Shown here: one piece after another, positions 22,132-31,893 of the stretch | How positions within the stretch are numbered: position 1 is the first letter of the stretch | How the letters are laid out: each line of letters begins with the position of its first letter | Translations under genes and position numbers: made by a program | Notes under the pieces: model-generated | Database searches by the model: none | What the model was told of the DNA's origin: nothing | What the model saw: only the letters and a program-made list of their open reading frames with translations | Source: Diaporthe sp. PMI_573 | Lineage: Eukaryota > Ascomycota > Sordariomycetes > Diaporthales > Diaporthaceae | Reading direction: 5' to 3' | Assembly: GCA_021399435.1 (NCBI GenBank) | Contig: JAJTUP010000083.1 | Coordinates: forward strand, 62,001 to 126,000 | Length of the DNA: 64,000 nt

Positions 22132-22469
22132 GCGCGGCGGCGGGCACTTATCAGATGGTAGTTGTGTAATCGCATACGATTTCCCGAAATTACTCCGCAA
22201 AACGACCCCACGATAAGTTCTGCTAATCAAGCCTAGCTTTGAATATAGCCAGGGTTGAAAGCCACTCCACCCAATCCACGTAGTGGATCCACTCGTGGAT
22301 TCCACTGTCCACTCCACTGGCAAAATCCCAGTGGATTGGCTAATCCACCGAATCCACTCGACGGTGTCGTGGGTGGATTGGGTGGATTTGCGTGGATTAG
22401 AAGTGGGGTAGTTAAGGGCGCCCATATATTTTGGCAGAATGCCTCTAACAGAGCCTGGCAATGTTGCTA

Positions 22470-22914
22470 CCGTATTAACTTGGAAAATTGAGAATTGCGC
22501 TAGCAGACCCCCCGGCCCTTTCTAACGGCAACAGGCCTAACGTGCCACCAAAACCAGTCTAACGCCTCGCCAAGGCTACGCACTCTATCCCATTGTATTT
22601 CCGAGCCCCTATTGCTTTCGCCCAGCCAGAACTGACTTTTGAAGCTATTCGAACTCCCTACTGCACAATGGCGACAACATACAATGCCTCCTCTGACTGA
22701 GCTTTCAGTCAATTCGATACGGCAGCCCGGGAAGAAGCCACTTTCTACTCACAGACGAGGGCAACGTTGCCCAGAACGCTGTTGCTTTGGAGCATAGCAA
22801 ATTTTGGTGGGGTGAAAATCGGGGGGATTTACCCCTGATGGCGACCCTGGTCAGTGGCTGGCCGCCATGCCACTACTAGCCTAGCGCAATTCTCAATTTT
22901 CCAAGTTAATACGG
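22470..22914. mobile_element. MITE, 445 bp, perfect 34-bp TIRs, TA duplication
   Basis: The left TIR (22470-22503, beginning CCGTATTAACTTGGAAAATT) and right TIR (22881-22914) are exact inverted complements over 34 bp. TA lies immediately outside each (22468-22469, 22915-22916). The interior has no coding potential. Size, TIRs and TA target site fit a non-autonomous Tc1/mariner-type MITE, apparently inserted in the hAT relic. No matching transposase TIR was seen elsewhere in the window. Confidence 0.92.
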
Positions 22915-22916
22915 TA

Positions 22917-23191
22917 CCCTATGTCAAACACACCATGAAGCTTCTGAACAGCGCAATTTTGGAATGCATACAATAAGTACCATTCGAATGTCCTGGGCTT
23001 TCTCATTGGGATGACATAAGTCTCGATAGATATACTTAAAATTGCTCCGTAAGTGTCATATTGTCATGAGGCCGTCAATACATGTACTTTTTCCTGTTTT
23101 AATCTTGTGGTAGCTATCCTAATTAAAGTTATTATTATTATTGGTTTCTTTATCGACAATAAAAAAAATAAAAGGTTAGGAAAATATTATC
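22917..23191. other. AT-rich spacer
   Basis: There is no gene. The sequence is AT-rich (TTATTATTATTGG run near 23135) and separates the MITE from the hAT coding remnant. Confidence 0.4.
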
Positions 23192-24083
23192 TTGTTGACT
23201 GGTATGCTTCGCAGCATTCAACAAGAAGCTTTCACCAAGTCGTCTGACCCTAAACTCAACGCCAGAAAGCCGTTGGATGTTATTTTGGACAACGATACCA
23301 GATGGCTGTCACAGTCGTATATGATACGACGAGCTCTACTGCTTCGCGACTATATCGAGCGACTCGTTGCCCACCATCGAATCGACTTCGGGCAACAGAA
23401 CAAGACAAAGAGGGGCGGCCCTAAGACGTCGCTCACATTGCGCTTTATTTGCCAGCCAGAGAACCAGCTGTCCGACAAGGACTGGGAGGTGGTCGAATTA
23501 TTTGCGCAAATCCTTGGTTACTACGAAGCCACGATCAAGATGATCGAAGGCGACGGCCAGATCCGCAAGCGGAAGCGTGGGTGGACTGGGTCATATGGCA
23601 ATATTTGGGACGTGATTCAAGGCTTCGAATTCCTTCTCGAGTAGCTTGGACGTTTCAAGGATATCGCCAAGGACTTCGCTGATCTTGAACACTTCAGGAT
23701 CAACATCAATTTGGGCTGGCAAAAATTAAACAAGTACTACGAGACATTGAGTGAGACGCCCATGTACTACACTGGCCTGGCGCTCCATCCCGCATACCGA
23801 TGGAAATGGTTTGAACGCAACTGGACTGACCGCCCCGAGTGGATTGACGAGGCGAAAAAAAATCGTTCACGATGTCTGGCGTTTTGAATATCGGGGGGCT
23901 ACTTTACCTACAGAGAGGCCATCCGCCGCCGTTGAGCCAGTTCCAAAGCAGCGGAAGACTTCGGACAATCCGTTCCGGGAATACCTTAAACTAAACCGCT
24001 ACACAGCGACAGAAGCAGGTCAAGATGGCCTCACGCCAGGCGAAGACGAATACCTCCAAAGCGGCCCTCGTACTCATCCGTGA
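23192..24083 (+). pseudogene. hAT transposase 4, C-terminal remnant
   Basis: The plus strand reads RKPLDVILDNDTRWLSQSYM then IRRALLLRDYIERL (hAT RW motif and following helix), DWEVVELFAQILGYYEATIK, and IWDVIQGFEFLLE before a TAG at 23642. Beyond the stop the same frame continues as LGRFKDIAKDFADLEHF and LNKYYETLSETPMYYTGLAL then HPAYRW. A run of A residues near 23860 shifts the frame. The N-terminal region and the dimerisation domain are missing or unrecognisable. Confidence 0.75.
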
Positions 24084-24759
24084 ATTGCGCTCGAGACTGA
24101 GCCTTTCGCCTTCTTTGGCGACTGGGACGAGACGGCTGGGGATAGAGCGCTGCCAACCCCGCACATTGACGCCTTTGATAGACAAAGTCGCCCTGCTATA
24201 ATAGAATTCGAGGCGGCCATTACTTCAAGCAGCATTTCAGAGTCCTGCACCAGCTCTCTTAGTCGAGTCCTGGGGTTGAGCCTCAGGCGTGTCCAGACCT
24301 AATGTGAGGTGGAATTGGGGGGGGTTAATTCTAAACCAGAGCCAACCGTTGATCCTATTTCTGTCAGGTCGTGACAGTAGAATAGGCAGACTGAGACGTT
24401 AATCACAATCAACTAACAAGATCAGCACGCCCCGCCTTTTCTGGGCGGTAGAAAGACTCTTCCAGAATCCCCATTCCTTTAAACGGTGTTTGTATTGCTT
24501 CGGCATTAGACCATACATAAATCGGCCAGTTAATAATCTGTTATGTTGACTGAGCTGTGGTATGCGACAAATCTTTGCGCCCAGTTCTTCCCGACAGCAC
24601 CGCCTCCATGGTCGCGGAGCAGCAAGTTGGCCATATCTCAAAATGTCTTGAAGGACAGCAGGAGTGAGAGATTTGTTTTCATACGTGGCGAATCAAAGTG
24701 ATATATCCTTTCCACGGGTCTTCGCATCCAGAATCGCCATCCTCCTTCAACCACCGGCC
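24084..24759 (-). pseudogene. mostly non-coding; possible Clr5-domain scrap at 24420-24560
   Basis: The minus strand at about 24560-24450 reads MYGLMPKQYKHRLKEWGFWK, resembling the end of the fungal Clr5 domain (pattern 'F..S..QYK.R...WG..K'). The first half of the domain is not seen and no gene continues. The rest of the interval lacks recognisable features; the short TAGAAT/GTGACAG stretches are unexplained. Confidence 0.35.
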
Positions 24760-27111
24760 TCAGCTTAGGTAAGTGGGGAAGTCCAACCCGTCCATCTGGA
24801 ACTCGTTCATCAATGTGCTCCAATCTGGGAGATCCTGCACATCGGTCCTCCAGCCGATCCCATCCAAAACGTCTTCGGATCTTCCAGCCACCAGTGTGTG
24901 TTGATTACCTGCGAGTGTCGGATACAGATCCTTGTACGCATCACCATCCACTTCGATGCTGCCACTACCGCCACCGCCGTCGATTTGTTTATCACCACCC
25001 CCGCTGTTCTGCTGAGAAAGTCCTTGACGTGTCGTAAGCGCCTTAGCGCGCAACGCATCAAGAATGGTGATCTTTGCCGCCGGTCCAAACCCCGCGCCCA
25101 CGCTCTTGATGAGCTCCAGGTTCTTATTTATCGCATTCCACGCCCTTTCGACGCCGGGCCCCTCCGGCTTTACACACAAATGCCAGAGTATATGCAGCAA
25201 CATGTGATATTGCGGATATGTCCCCATTGACCACCGATAGGGTCGTAAAAGCTCGTCCGAAGCCAGACTCATGCCTGCGTCAAGGATCCCCAGCGCCTCC
25301 TCGAGATTCCCTTCCGTCGCGAACGATTCACGTGCCTCCTGATACTCGAGATGAAGCCACTGCTGCCGCGTGACGAAATCAACCTTGCGGGTGGTGAAAC
25401 GGGCGACGAGGATCGTCTGGCGCTGCTGGGGGATCACTGGGTTGCAATGCTGGAGAAAACCCTCAACGTAGTCGCGCAGTTCTTGGACAATTTGCGCACG
25501 AACGGACTCGGGAGTCGGTCTCTCCTCCCACGAGGCCGCCATTGCCGAGAGACGGTGCCATGTCCGAGCGCCTTGAAAGTTTATCAGACTCAATGTGACT
25601 TGAGTCCATCCGCGCCTCGGCGGTGGAAGCTCCTTCATCTCGGCGTACAGGTCGCTATCTTCCAGGTTCGACGGGTAGCGCACACCAGAGTGCAGGTTGA
25701 AGCTGGTTGGGTTCTGGATACCGTAGTCCTCACCTGCTCTACTGTCTCGCGCAAGCAGATGCCACCATATACGCCTCCGAATCTCAGACTCAAAAGGGGT
25801 AAGGCCAAGTCTTGTGCCATCTCGGTGCAAACCGATAGACTGCGCAGCTCGGATCGCCAGTCCGTTCAAAGTCCACAAGCCTCGGCCGGGATGATGTATT
25901 CTCAAAGCAGCCTGAGAAGAACAATCAACATGGCTGATGTTGCATGGAGCGAGCGGAGCAGATGTGTTTCGACGTACCATGTAGATAGCAAAAGCTTCAA
26001 GTAGTTTTACCGAAGTATGCTCAAGGAAGTCGGCCTTGGCGAAGGCTTGCTCAAGTCCAGTCTTGAAACGATGAAGACAGGTCATTTTATCTTCTCCGGT
26101 GAGCCTTAGGGCTGTGCTTGGCTCCAGGATGACGGTGGATACAAAGAAAACGGCAAACATGATGGCCATTGCTTCCAGAGGCGCGTTATCTGGGTCATCA
26201 ATAGCCGTGTAGATAAGAATCTCCGCAGTCGGCCGGTGAAGAATTTTGTTGCAGACCTCAATGTTGTCGATGTAGTTTCTCCATAACTCTATGGCGCCAG
26301 ATTTGGGAGGCAGGAGGTTGGCAAGATTCTGTTTGAGATGCGGGGCGGAGAGGATACCCATTGGGTTGAATGGCGATAGAGCCGCTTGGGGGGCTGGTTC
26401 GCTCACGGGTGTTGTCAGAAGTGACTGTATATCATGTTCCTGCACTAGAATGAACATACAATACACGGCAAAAAGGTCAAGAGTATGATTGGCGGCGCTC
26501 ACCTCTTCTATGACGCGAGAAATAAGGACCTCATCAAAATACTGGCTCGTAGCCCCCTTCCGCACCAGAATCTCGTCACCGACGACTTTCCCATGAGGTT
26601 CTGAAGCCGGCGCTATCAGTGGTCTTGAATGATCAGATATGAAATCCGAGGTGGAACAAGATGTCGGAGACGGCCGCAAGGCGGCCTGGTGTTGCTGACT
26701 AGTCCCGGCAACAAGCGTCTTTTCCAGATCCGAGACCCGGCTTGCCACGTCGGCGATGGTGGTCTTCCGGGCACGGCGAACCGGCTGTCCTATGGGAGGG
26801 TAACGGCATTGCAACCCGCCGCGGACGCATGATGAGCAGGGCTGTTTCTTGTCGCAGCGGATCTTGCGCCGGTGGCAGAGCTGACATGACCGCTCGATCT
26901 TGCGTCCGGTGCCGCGGTCCCCGCTTACAATGCTTGAACGAATGACCGAGTCGCCACCGCTCTTTCCCCCGGCCATCGGAGGCAGCCACGGGGCCGAGAG
27001 CGATATAGCGATTGCTTGTCGACGGGAGGATCGCTGGGCTACTGGCGTGGAAGTCGATGCCATGCCCACAGAGTCGGTGTCGACCAATGGGGGCAACGAC
27101 TCATTGGACAT
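24760..27111 (-). CDS. Zn2Cys6 transcription factor, 761 aa, one intron
   Basis: The best start is ATG 27111 (MSNESLPPLVD); an upstream in-frame ATG at 27195 adds 28 residues. The binuclear zinc cluster at residues about 76-102 has spacing C-x2-C-x6-C-x5-C-x2-C-x6-C (CQLCHRRKIRC). A linker and likely coiled-coil helix (ASRVSDLEKTL) follow. The fungal_trans middle homology region is present (GRGLWTLNGLAIRAAQSIGL, IRRRIWWHLLARD). A 66-nt stretch, 25977-25912 (GTACGT...TTCTCAG), is an in-frame intron without stops; removing it joins AIYM to AALRIHHPGRG as expected. It is a nuclear DNA-binding regulator. No enzyme cluster lies beside it, so its targets cannot be guessed. No lesion was seen. Confidence 0.88.
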   Translation of the reverse strand: MSNESLPPLVDTDSVGMASTSTPVAQRSSRRQAIAISLSAPWLPPMAGGKSGGDSVIRSSIVSGDRGTGRKIERSCQLCHRRKIRCDKKQPCSSCVRGGLQCRYPPIGQPVRRARKTTIADVASRVSDLEKTLVAGTSQQHQAALRPSPTSCSTSDFISDHSRPLIAPASEPHGKVVGDEILVRKGATSQYFDEVLISRVIEEVSAANHTLDLFAVYCMFILVQEHDIQSLLTTPVSEPAPQAALSPFNPMGILSAPHLKQNLANLLPPKSGAIELWRNYIDNIEVCNKILHRPTAEILIYTAIDDPDNAPLEAMAIMFAVFFVSTVILEPSTALRLTGEDKMTCLHRFKTGLEQAFAKADFLEHTSVKLLEAFAIYMVRRNTSAPLAPCNISHVDCSSQAALRIHHPGRGLWTLNGLAIRAAQSIGLHRDGTRLGLTPFESEIRRRIWWHLLARDSRAGEDYGIQNPTSFNLHSGVRYPSNLEDSDLYAEMKELPPPRRGWTQVTLSLINFQGARTWHRLSAMAASWEERPTPESVRAQIVQELRDYVEGFLQHCNPVIPQQRQTILVARFTTRKVDFVTRQQWLHLEYQEARESFATEGNLEEALGILDAGMSLASDELLRPYRWSMGTYPQYHMLLHILWHLCVKPEGPGVERAWNAINKNLELIKSVGAGFGPAAKITILDALRAKALTTRQGLSQQNSGGGDKQIDGGGGSGSIEVDGDAYKDLYPTLAGNQHTLVAGRSEDVLDGIGWRTDVQDLPDWSTLMNEFQMDGLDFPTYLS

Positions 27112-27461
27112 GGCGTGATACTTGTGATAAACGCGTTGTCTCTTCTTGGCGGATAACGGAAGTGACCAAAATGAGCGAACTCCGACCTTTGGCAACCGTC
27201 AACAGTTCAACAAAATGGGTGACGAGCTGTAGGTCGGTGCCCAAGATACCCCGGCCCCGGTCCAACATCATTCGCCGAGGCCGAAAAAACGCACTCCCAG
27301 CCCCACTCACGCTGTCCGTTGCAATCCGTGAGTCGCGACCGGCAGGGATCCGGGTGGCACGGGCCACAGGCAAAAAAAAAGCGTGATTTCATGTTGACCA
27401 GATCCCCCTCGGTCAGCCTCTTGATCATCAAAATCATCGTGAACTCTGTTATTCTGGTGTT

Positions 27462-28523
27462 GTGCCCGTTATGCCTCTTCATGGTGTACATCTCTCGCAC
27501 TGGCAGCGGGCTAAGATGGAACTGCTGCTGCAGGGCGGCGTTGATAACGAGGCTATCGCTGAATATAGCGGATGCTCTCGCCGCAGCGCCCAGCGCAACC
27601 GGAAGAAATGGGCCATCACAGGGAGCCTGGAGGTGAAGCAATCGTATGCTGGCAGACAGCTGATGAAGCCGTATCACGAGGAGGTACATTATTTCTCGTA
27701 GCCCTGCTTATACGTACGTTAGCTAACAGCTGTGCAACAGAGGACCAAGGAGTTCCTAACCCACAAGCCCGACTCTGACCTTCAAGAAATCTGCGATTTC
27801 CTATACTGGGAACACGATCTCGAGATCTCGAGATCTACCGTTTCGCGCCACCTCAAGGCCATCGGGTGGTCTAACAAGAAGATGCGCCTGATTGCCGCCC
27901 AGCGCAATGAAGACCTCCGCGAGAGCTGGGTTGAAGACCTCCAACAATATAGACCAGACCAGCTGGTGTACCTTGACGAGAGTGGTTGTGATAAAAGAGA
28001 TGGCGCTCGAAGATATCGCTGGGCACCGTTGGGCTCAACACCAGAGATGAGATCTCGGCTAGAACGAGGGCAGAGGTATCACCTCCTCCCTGCCCTCGCG
28101 ATCGACGGACTGCTTGATGCCTTCGTATACCCAGGGCAATCTAGTCTTGATGGGTTTGTGGTGTGGATTCGTGATCGCGTGCTGCCCAAATGTACTCGTT
28201 TCCCTGGCCCACGATCAGTCCTCATACTAGACAACGCCTCGTGGCACCATTGCCAACAGCTGAAGGATCTTTGTGATGCAGCGGGCGTTCTATTGATATA
28301 TCTGCCGCCATATTCTCCTGATCTGAACCCTATAGAAGCCTTCTTCAAGGAGTTCAAGGCCTTGCTGAAGAAAACCTACCGCGAGAAGTATGGCGACTCG
28401 AATTCTCGTGAGGAGTTTATGGCGTTCCTAGAGGGCACAGCGTGGGCTGTCAGTGCTAGAAGGAAGGCAATCAGGGGGCATTTCTGTGCCGCGAGGGTTA
28501 ATTTCGAAGGAAGCTGCGGTTGA
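27462..28523 (+). CDS. DD34E Tc1/mariner-family transposase, two exons, 334 aa
   Basis: The exons are 27462-27683 and 27741-28523. The intron (57 nt) has donor GTACAT, branch GCTAACAG and acceptor CAACAG. The N-terminus has a homeodomain-like HTH (NEAIAEYSGCSRRSAQRN); a second HTH follows (LEISRSTVSRHLKAIGWSNK). The DDE_3 catalytic domain shows VYLDESGC, SVLILDNASWHH and LPPYSPDLNPIEAFFKEFK. There are 34 residues between the second Asp and the Glu, so it is DD34E. The frame is open and all three acids are present, so the enzyme may be active. The first ATG (27462) or the one at 27471 could be used. Confidence 0.88.
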
Positions 28524-28721
28524 AGGAACTGTATGAGGTGCTAACAGAAGGAAGGTAGTTCATAAGATCAGCTGTTTGGGTTGATAATTCTGTTTATATA
28601 GAGGTCACAGCTAGAATAATATCGTGAAATCGTATCTTGTTACAGAACAAACGGTCTTGAGCTTAGGTACTGACTGCTAATTAATTTGGCACGAAATACA
28701 GCTATCGCTACCTTCTCTCTG

Positions 28722-31070
28722 CTACTCTTCCTCCTCAAAATCCTCTGAGCTAAGCTTTAGATCATCAGTTCTCGAATCTGCTGACGCTGTTGACGACCCA
28801 TCTAACAGCTCAATCGGCTCTGATATATCGCCACTGCTTTCTCTCTCGCTCGAGGCCGACGATGAAGACAGCTGCTGCGGATCTGATAGCGTGTCCCCAT
28901 GAAGCTGCGAGAGGCGGAGTGGCTCCCATTGCGAGGGAGGCTCTGGCTCCCACAATAATACAGAGGAGGGCCGTGGCGGCGGCGAGGGCGAGGATATCGG
29001 TGATGATGGCCCTGCAGCAGCTAAAGGAGACGAGGGTCGAAACGGAAGATCGCGAAGCTGTACATCTCGAGCCTCTTGATAGCCGCTATCACCAACTGGC
29101 TTAACTGCGCGCGCTGCTTGCTGGCTACTCCCGCCAGCCTCATCAACCTCATCAAACAGCCTCTTGGTACCGCGCGTGCGTTCTTCGTATCGGGCACAGA
29201 AAGGTTTGATATATGCCTTTAACGGCTCGTGAACCCATTCAGGAATGCCCTTCCTCTCGTACCAAGCCGGCTTCATACGATACAAAGACCTAACTGACAT
29301 CTTCGACTCCAGTATAGTCTTGCAAGCAGCAACGAGATCGCCCTCCCGCTCAGTATCATATTCTCGCAGCTCGAAAGAGTGTACCAACTGGGCTAGCAGC
29401 CGGCTGCTAGGCACACCCTCTGGTACAGCTGGTGACGAGCTGTACACTATATCTCGAGGCCTCTTTGGTGTTTCTGACGGCGCGTTTCTAGTAGCGGCAG
29501 CCCGTGATGGCGATTCATTAATATCATCTACACCATAAGCAAAGCCGCTGCCGAGGCGCCCCAAGATTGCAGGCATCAAGCCTTTGAGAACCCTTGCGAC
29601 CACCTCATCTGTAGTAGCAGCAGTAGCGGGAGAAGCCATATTAACTGTGAAGGTTGAGCTCCCTCCCCCATACGGCTGTGGGTGAAGCTGGCTAATAGGC
29701 GCAGATGGCGGAGTCGGTATCGTGGGTATTGTGTGAACAGGTGTAACTGGAACGGCTGGCTCTTTTGCAGCGTGCTGGCGATGAAGATATCGCTGTTTCC
29801 TCTCTTCAAGAGCATCAACAATTTCGCTGGGCGGCTGTCGCTCTGTACTGAAGCCCTTCTGGACGGACTCAGCCCATCTCGAAAGATCGTCAGCCTCGAG
29901 TTTTAAATGTACGCCGTCCTTTCTGCGAGGCCAACACCAGTGGTATCTCGAGCCGTCAGCATTACGGCAATTGCGACCTTCTTTGCAGACCCACATCTCG
30001 ATGAGGTTGTTATATATATCGTTGGTTCTCCTCGTGCGGTCCTCGCCTGTTTGAACCATCTGCTGGGTCCTCGTCCTAGCTTTATCTTTCTTCTGCTTCG
30101 ACGGTCTGGCTTTCTGAGGGAGGGGGTCGTGAACTAAGCGGAACGTGAAGGTGATGCCTAGCCCATACGGTGGCTTCGCCTTCTGCCATATTTTGATCAG
30201 CCTATCAGCTGGTAGATGGCCGAACTGCATAGCCTCTGTTGGTGATAGCTCTTTAGCATATAGCTGCTGACGAGTTGATAGTGGTCCTCGTGAGCCCGTT
30301 GCACGGGCTGAGATGAAGCTAGGCGTAGCGGCAAAGCCTATCAACAAACGGCTAACTCGACCTTCGACCTCTTTGCAATGGCGCTTCCAGAAAGCGTGCA
30401 TCGTGAGATCGTCATCTCGCGATCCCCTAAGCTCGAGGGTATCAATTTCTGGCTGTGGACGTGGCCTCGAACTGCTAGCTGGCCAGCCTTCGAAGACGAA
30501 TTCGATCGACGAAGTCACAGAGACCTCCCACTCAGACCTATCGGCAACAGGTGATGATGGAGGATATATTGGCTCTTTGTCAGCCTCTGAGCACGGATCT
30601 TCTGGAGGCGACTGGGAGCCTGCCACCTCGATAACTGCTGCTGGAACTGGGGATGGGCGCACTTCAGCCTCGTTCGCGAGACCCTCTTCCCTAGCCGCGG
30701 CTGCGGCTGATGATGGGGATACTATCTTCACCCTCCTCTTCCCGTTAGCCCCGATCTTCGTCACGGTGATCTTAGTGGTCCGCTTCTTTGGCGAGGGCTT
30801 CTTCGGCGAGGACTGGACTGCTGGCTTAGCCTTCCGGGACTGCTTTTTCTTGGGTGGAATAACGGGCTCGATAGGGCTGCTGGCACGGCTTGAGGGCTTC
30901 GGATTCGATCGCAATCGTGATCGCAGAGGTGGTGTTGGTGTTGCTGGCTCTGGTGATAGCCACAATGGTGAGAATCCCCCTCATCAAACAGGTCTACGGC
31001 TAAACTTACCCATCGCCGTGCTCACGATCTTAGCCGCAGCGATCGCACTGGTCGTACTGGGTTGAGGCAT
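28722..31070 (-). CDS. uncharacterised 762-aa accessory protein of the mariner-type element
   Basis: Exon 1 is 31070-31010 (MPQPSTTSAIAAAKIVSTAM) and exon 2 is 30949-28722. The 60-nt intron (GTAAGT...CACCAG) keeps the frame, with a Glu codon split at the junction. The N-terminus is basic and Ser/Pro-rich (KKKQSRKAKPAVQSSPKKPS), suggesting a nuclear protein. A central conserved-looking block has Cys/His pairs that could bind zinc (WVCKEGRNC...YHWCWPRRKDGVHL). The C-terminal part contains IPEWVHEPLKAYIKPFCARY and ends in an acidic tail. I recognise no named domain. A 748-codon exon without stops in a RIP-scarred region argues that it is maintained. It lies inside the same TIRs as the transposase, tail to tail with it, about 200 bp apart. 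Confidence 0.75.
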
Positions 31071-31236
31071 TCTATTAAGCTAAAACACCAAGCCAAAATA
31101 CCACAATATGTTGTGGTTTACACCAAAAACGCTCACAGATGAAGACAGCCAGCGGTCAGAGGGATAGAATTTTCCCTGTGTGGCCCGTGCCACCCGACCC
31201 TTGCCCGGTCGCGACTCACAGATTGCAACGGACAGC

Positions 31237-31599
31237 AGATTCATCGTCACAGGTGATTTTTTAGCGGGCCCAGCAGAGCCTCATTGACCTGTAAGCACTC
31301 ATCAACAGAGGCTATCCTCCCGGGGATAGTCGTCTACCTGCCACAAAGATACCGGGATCTGTGTCCAGTCATCAAGATCATGGAACACCAATATAGGCGT
31401 AGCCACTAGACTAGAGAAAGGAGCCTTTGTATACTTTTTTGCCCCCCAGCCCCGCCGGGGGGGGGGGGGCGCGAAGCTCGACGGAAGCTGAAACTATCCC
31501 CTGAATGCAGTGCCATGGGAGGCACTTGTCTCCATCGACAGTACTAGATGAGAATTCTAAGTATATGGTCAATATCCTGCTCAAATCGGATGTCTTGCC
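31237..31599. other. spacer with poly-G tract
   Basis: There is no gene. It contains a 13-G run with GC-rich palindromic context (31450-31472) and otherwise random frames. Confidence 0.4.
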
Positions 31600-31893
31600 A
31601 TCTTTGTAAGCCGCACATCGGGTTTTCTTAGCCAAGCCCCAGATGGTCTTGGGTTGGTGGATGACTTCTCCCTTCTTCTTCTTCTTTTTCCTTGAGATGT
31701 GCGGTGCGGACATGGACACATTTAAGGAACTTTTCTAGGGGACGCCATCCGCTGGTATCAGGACGCGGGTAGTACGCATTCATCAAATCCGTCAGCTTTC
31801 CCTCGTTGTAGAAGGCGCCGTGACTAACGTTAACATTGACGAGAATACGGTTAGTCGCAGCTCGAACGCTGGTGATCCACCGAGCTGTTCCTC
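31600..31893 (-). pseudogene. Argonaute fragment (region before PAZ)
   Basis: The minus strand reads ITSVRAATNRILVNVNVSHG then AFYNEGKLTDLMNAYY, and EKFLKCVHVRT. After a shift at the AAG-rich stretch it reads GEVIHQPKTIWGLAKK. These match the linker-1 region of fungal Argonautes upstream of PAZ ('S.R...GR.L.N.NVSH.AFY...L...L', 'V..KTI.GLA'). Neither PAZ nor PIWI follows. It is a short, frameshifted scrap of an RNA-silencing gene, with no evidence of function. Confidence 0.6.

Larger units (their letters stand above)
19220..22182 (+). mobile_element. Crypton (tyrosine-recombinase transposon) with inverted end motifs
   Basis: The GC-rich block around a tyrosine-recombinase gene is bounded by matching inverted motifs. 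On the left are AAATCGTATGCG (19220-19231) and CTGATAAGTGC (19238-19248). On the right are the same two, inverted and mirror-ordered: GCACTTATCAG (22144-22154) and CGCATACGATTT (22171-22182). CTTATC/GATAAG motifs are repeated near both ends. Cryptons excise and integrate through a recombinase, not a DDE enzyme, and usually lack TIRs. The exact boundaries are therefore my inference. Confidence 0.72.
22250..24090 (+). mobile_element. hAT element 4 relic with GTGGATT subterminal repeats
   Basis: A hAT-like terminus (CAGGGTTGAAA at 22250) is followed by dense GTGGATT/AATCCAC repeats (22258-22400). After the MITE, a decayed plus-strand hAT transposase C-terminus starts at 23192. The terminus resembles that of family 3 (CAGGGTTCAAA), but the protein is clearly different. 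The N-terminal two thirds of the transposase and the right end are missing. That the terminus and the transposase belong to one element is inferred from position. Confidence 0.55.
27311..31236. mobile_element. Tc1/mariner-type element of about 3.9 kb carrying two genes
   Basis: Imperfect inverted repeats of about 60 bp bound the element: 27311-27369 (starting GCTGTCCGTTGCAATCCGTG) and 31175-31236 (inverted, a few mismatches and short gaps). Inside are a plus-strand DD34E transposase and a divergent, then convergent, 762-aa minus-strand ORF with its own intron. Typical Tc1/mariner elements are 1.3-2 kb with one gene. No TA dinucleotide sits at either outer edge, so the target-site duplication is missing or the true ends differ. 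Confidence 0.8.

Noticed and set aside
30313..31065. 250-aa plus-strand frame overlapping the 762-aa accessory gene
   Set aside because: It is the antisense shadow of the longer minus-strand gene, which has a supported intron and start.
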